Assembly: GCA_013816645.1 (NCBI GenBank)
Contig: JACDEC010000219.1
Location: 1 to 5,806, forward strand
Direction of reading: 5' to 3'
Origin: Planctomycetota bacterium
GTDB taxonomy: Bacteria; Planctomycetota; UBA11346
Length of the DNA: 5,806 nucleotides
The translations under genes were made by a program, and so were the position numbers. Positions 5,607 to 5,806 of the stretch are shown in pieces; positions within the stretch are counted from its first letter, which is position 1, and the number at the start of each line of letters is the position of its first letter. The notes under the pieces are model-generated. The model saw only the letters and a list, made by a program, of their open reading frames with translations, was not told the DNA's origin and made no database searches.

Positions 5607-5790
5607 GGCTCCACTCCCGCGCTCCGTTCGCCATTGCACGCCCGCCGGGGACGCAGCCCCCCGAAACAGCCAGTCCAGAGCCTGCGGATGTCGCCGAATG
5701 CGGGAGCGCCAAGCAGGCTGCTGTTTGTCAGCAGCCTGCTAGGCTGCGAGGGCTTCGCCCCCCATCCGGGCCGGCGGAGCGGGAGTTCGC
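5607..5790. other. Non-coding gap after carA
   Basis: No convincing gene is seen in these 184 bases on either strand. A small hairpin (CGGGG at 5646-5650 with CCCCG at 5659-5663) lies 40 nt after carA. The strong inverted repeat at 5712-5740 and a small GGGC/GCCC hairpin near 5750-5760 follow it. Confidence 0.6.
5712..5740. repeat. 12-bp perfect inverted repeat, terminator or dispersed palindromic element
   Basis: AGCAGGCTGCTG (5712-5723), loop TTTGT (5724-5728), CAGCAGCCTGCT (5729-5740). After one A-A mismatch the stem gains 3 more pairs (GCC 5708-5710 with GGC 5742-5744). The stem is far stronger than chance and lies 105 nt past carA. There is no T-run after it, so it may be a factor-dependent or processing hairpin, or one copy of a REP-like dispersed element, rather than a classical intrinsic terminator. 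Confidence 0.7.
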
Positions 5791-5806
5791 ATGTCGTCCC
5801 CGGCTC
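5791..5806 (+). CDS. Possible start of a further gene, cut by the window edge
   Basis: An ATG at 5791 is preceded by GGAG (5782-5785) at a 5-nt spacing and opens a frame reading MSSPA before the window ends. Five codons cannot identify a product. They do not resemble the usual CarB N-terminus (MP-(K/R)-R-x-D), though variant starts exist. Confidence 0.3.

Noticed and set aside
1..5806. CRISPR array, tRNA, rRNA, riboswitch or insertion sequence
   Set aside because: No regularly spaced repeats, tRNA-like cloverleaf, rRNA signature, transposase or terminal inverted repeats were seen on either strand.

Overview
The window is a high-GC chromosomal segment from a Gram-negative bacterium. By hand count, part of carA is about 72% G+C. 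The outer-membrane barrel with a C-terminal Phe and two Sec-type signal peptides point to a double membrane. The pantothenate kinase is type III, and the CarA sequence (TYPEIGNYGINP, SNFRS) reads more like Planctomycetota/Verrucomicrobiota-type or deltaproteobacterial CarA than the enterobacterial form. That placement is an impression from memory, not an alignment, and should be held loosely.

Layout: (1) 1-230, + strand, the 3' end of a type III pantothenate kinase gene (coaX). (2) 231-282, a short gap holding a 21-nt tandem repeat. (3) 283-2136, - strand, a methyl-accepting chemotaxis protein (MCP) with a large periplasmic domain and no full HAMP domain, converging on coaX. (4) 2137-2291, a divergent promoter region. 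(5) 2292-3515, + strand, an outer-membrane porin-like barrel. (6) 3515-3949, + strand, a small secreted PstS-like protein whose start codon overlaps the porin stop (TGATG). (7) 4011-4387, + strand, a DUF3592-type small membrane protein gene broken by two +1 frameshifts. (8) 4467-5606, + strand, carA, the glutaminase subunit of carbamoyl-phosphate synthetase. (9) 5607-5806, mostly non-coding, with a strong 12-bp inverted repeat and possibly the first codons of a further gene at 5791. carB does not directly follow carA unless it begins there.

The most interesting part is the middle. A porin and a truncated phosphate-binding-like periplasmic protein are translationally coupled, and they are divergent from a chemoreceptor. 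No permease or ATPase accompanies them. The inferred role is an envelope sensing module: the porin admits a solute, the small binding protein captures it or reports on it, and the chemoreceptor signals. The sequence shows the arrangement; the ligand and the physical interaction are unproven. The second point of interest is the frameshifted DUF3592 gene. Its first reading frame runs open into carA and creates a misleading 531-codon apparent fusion.
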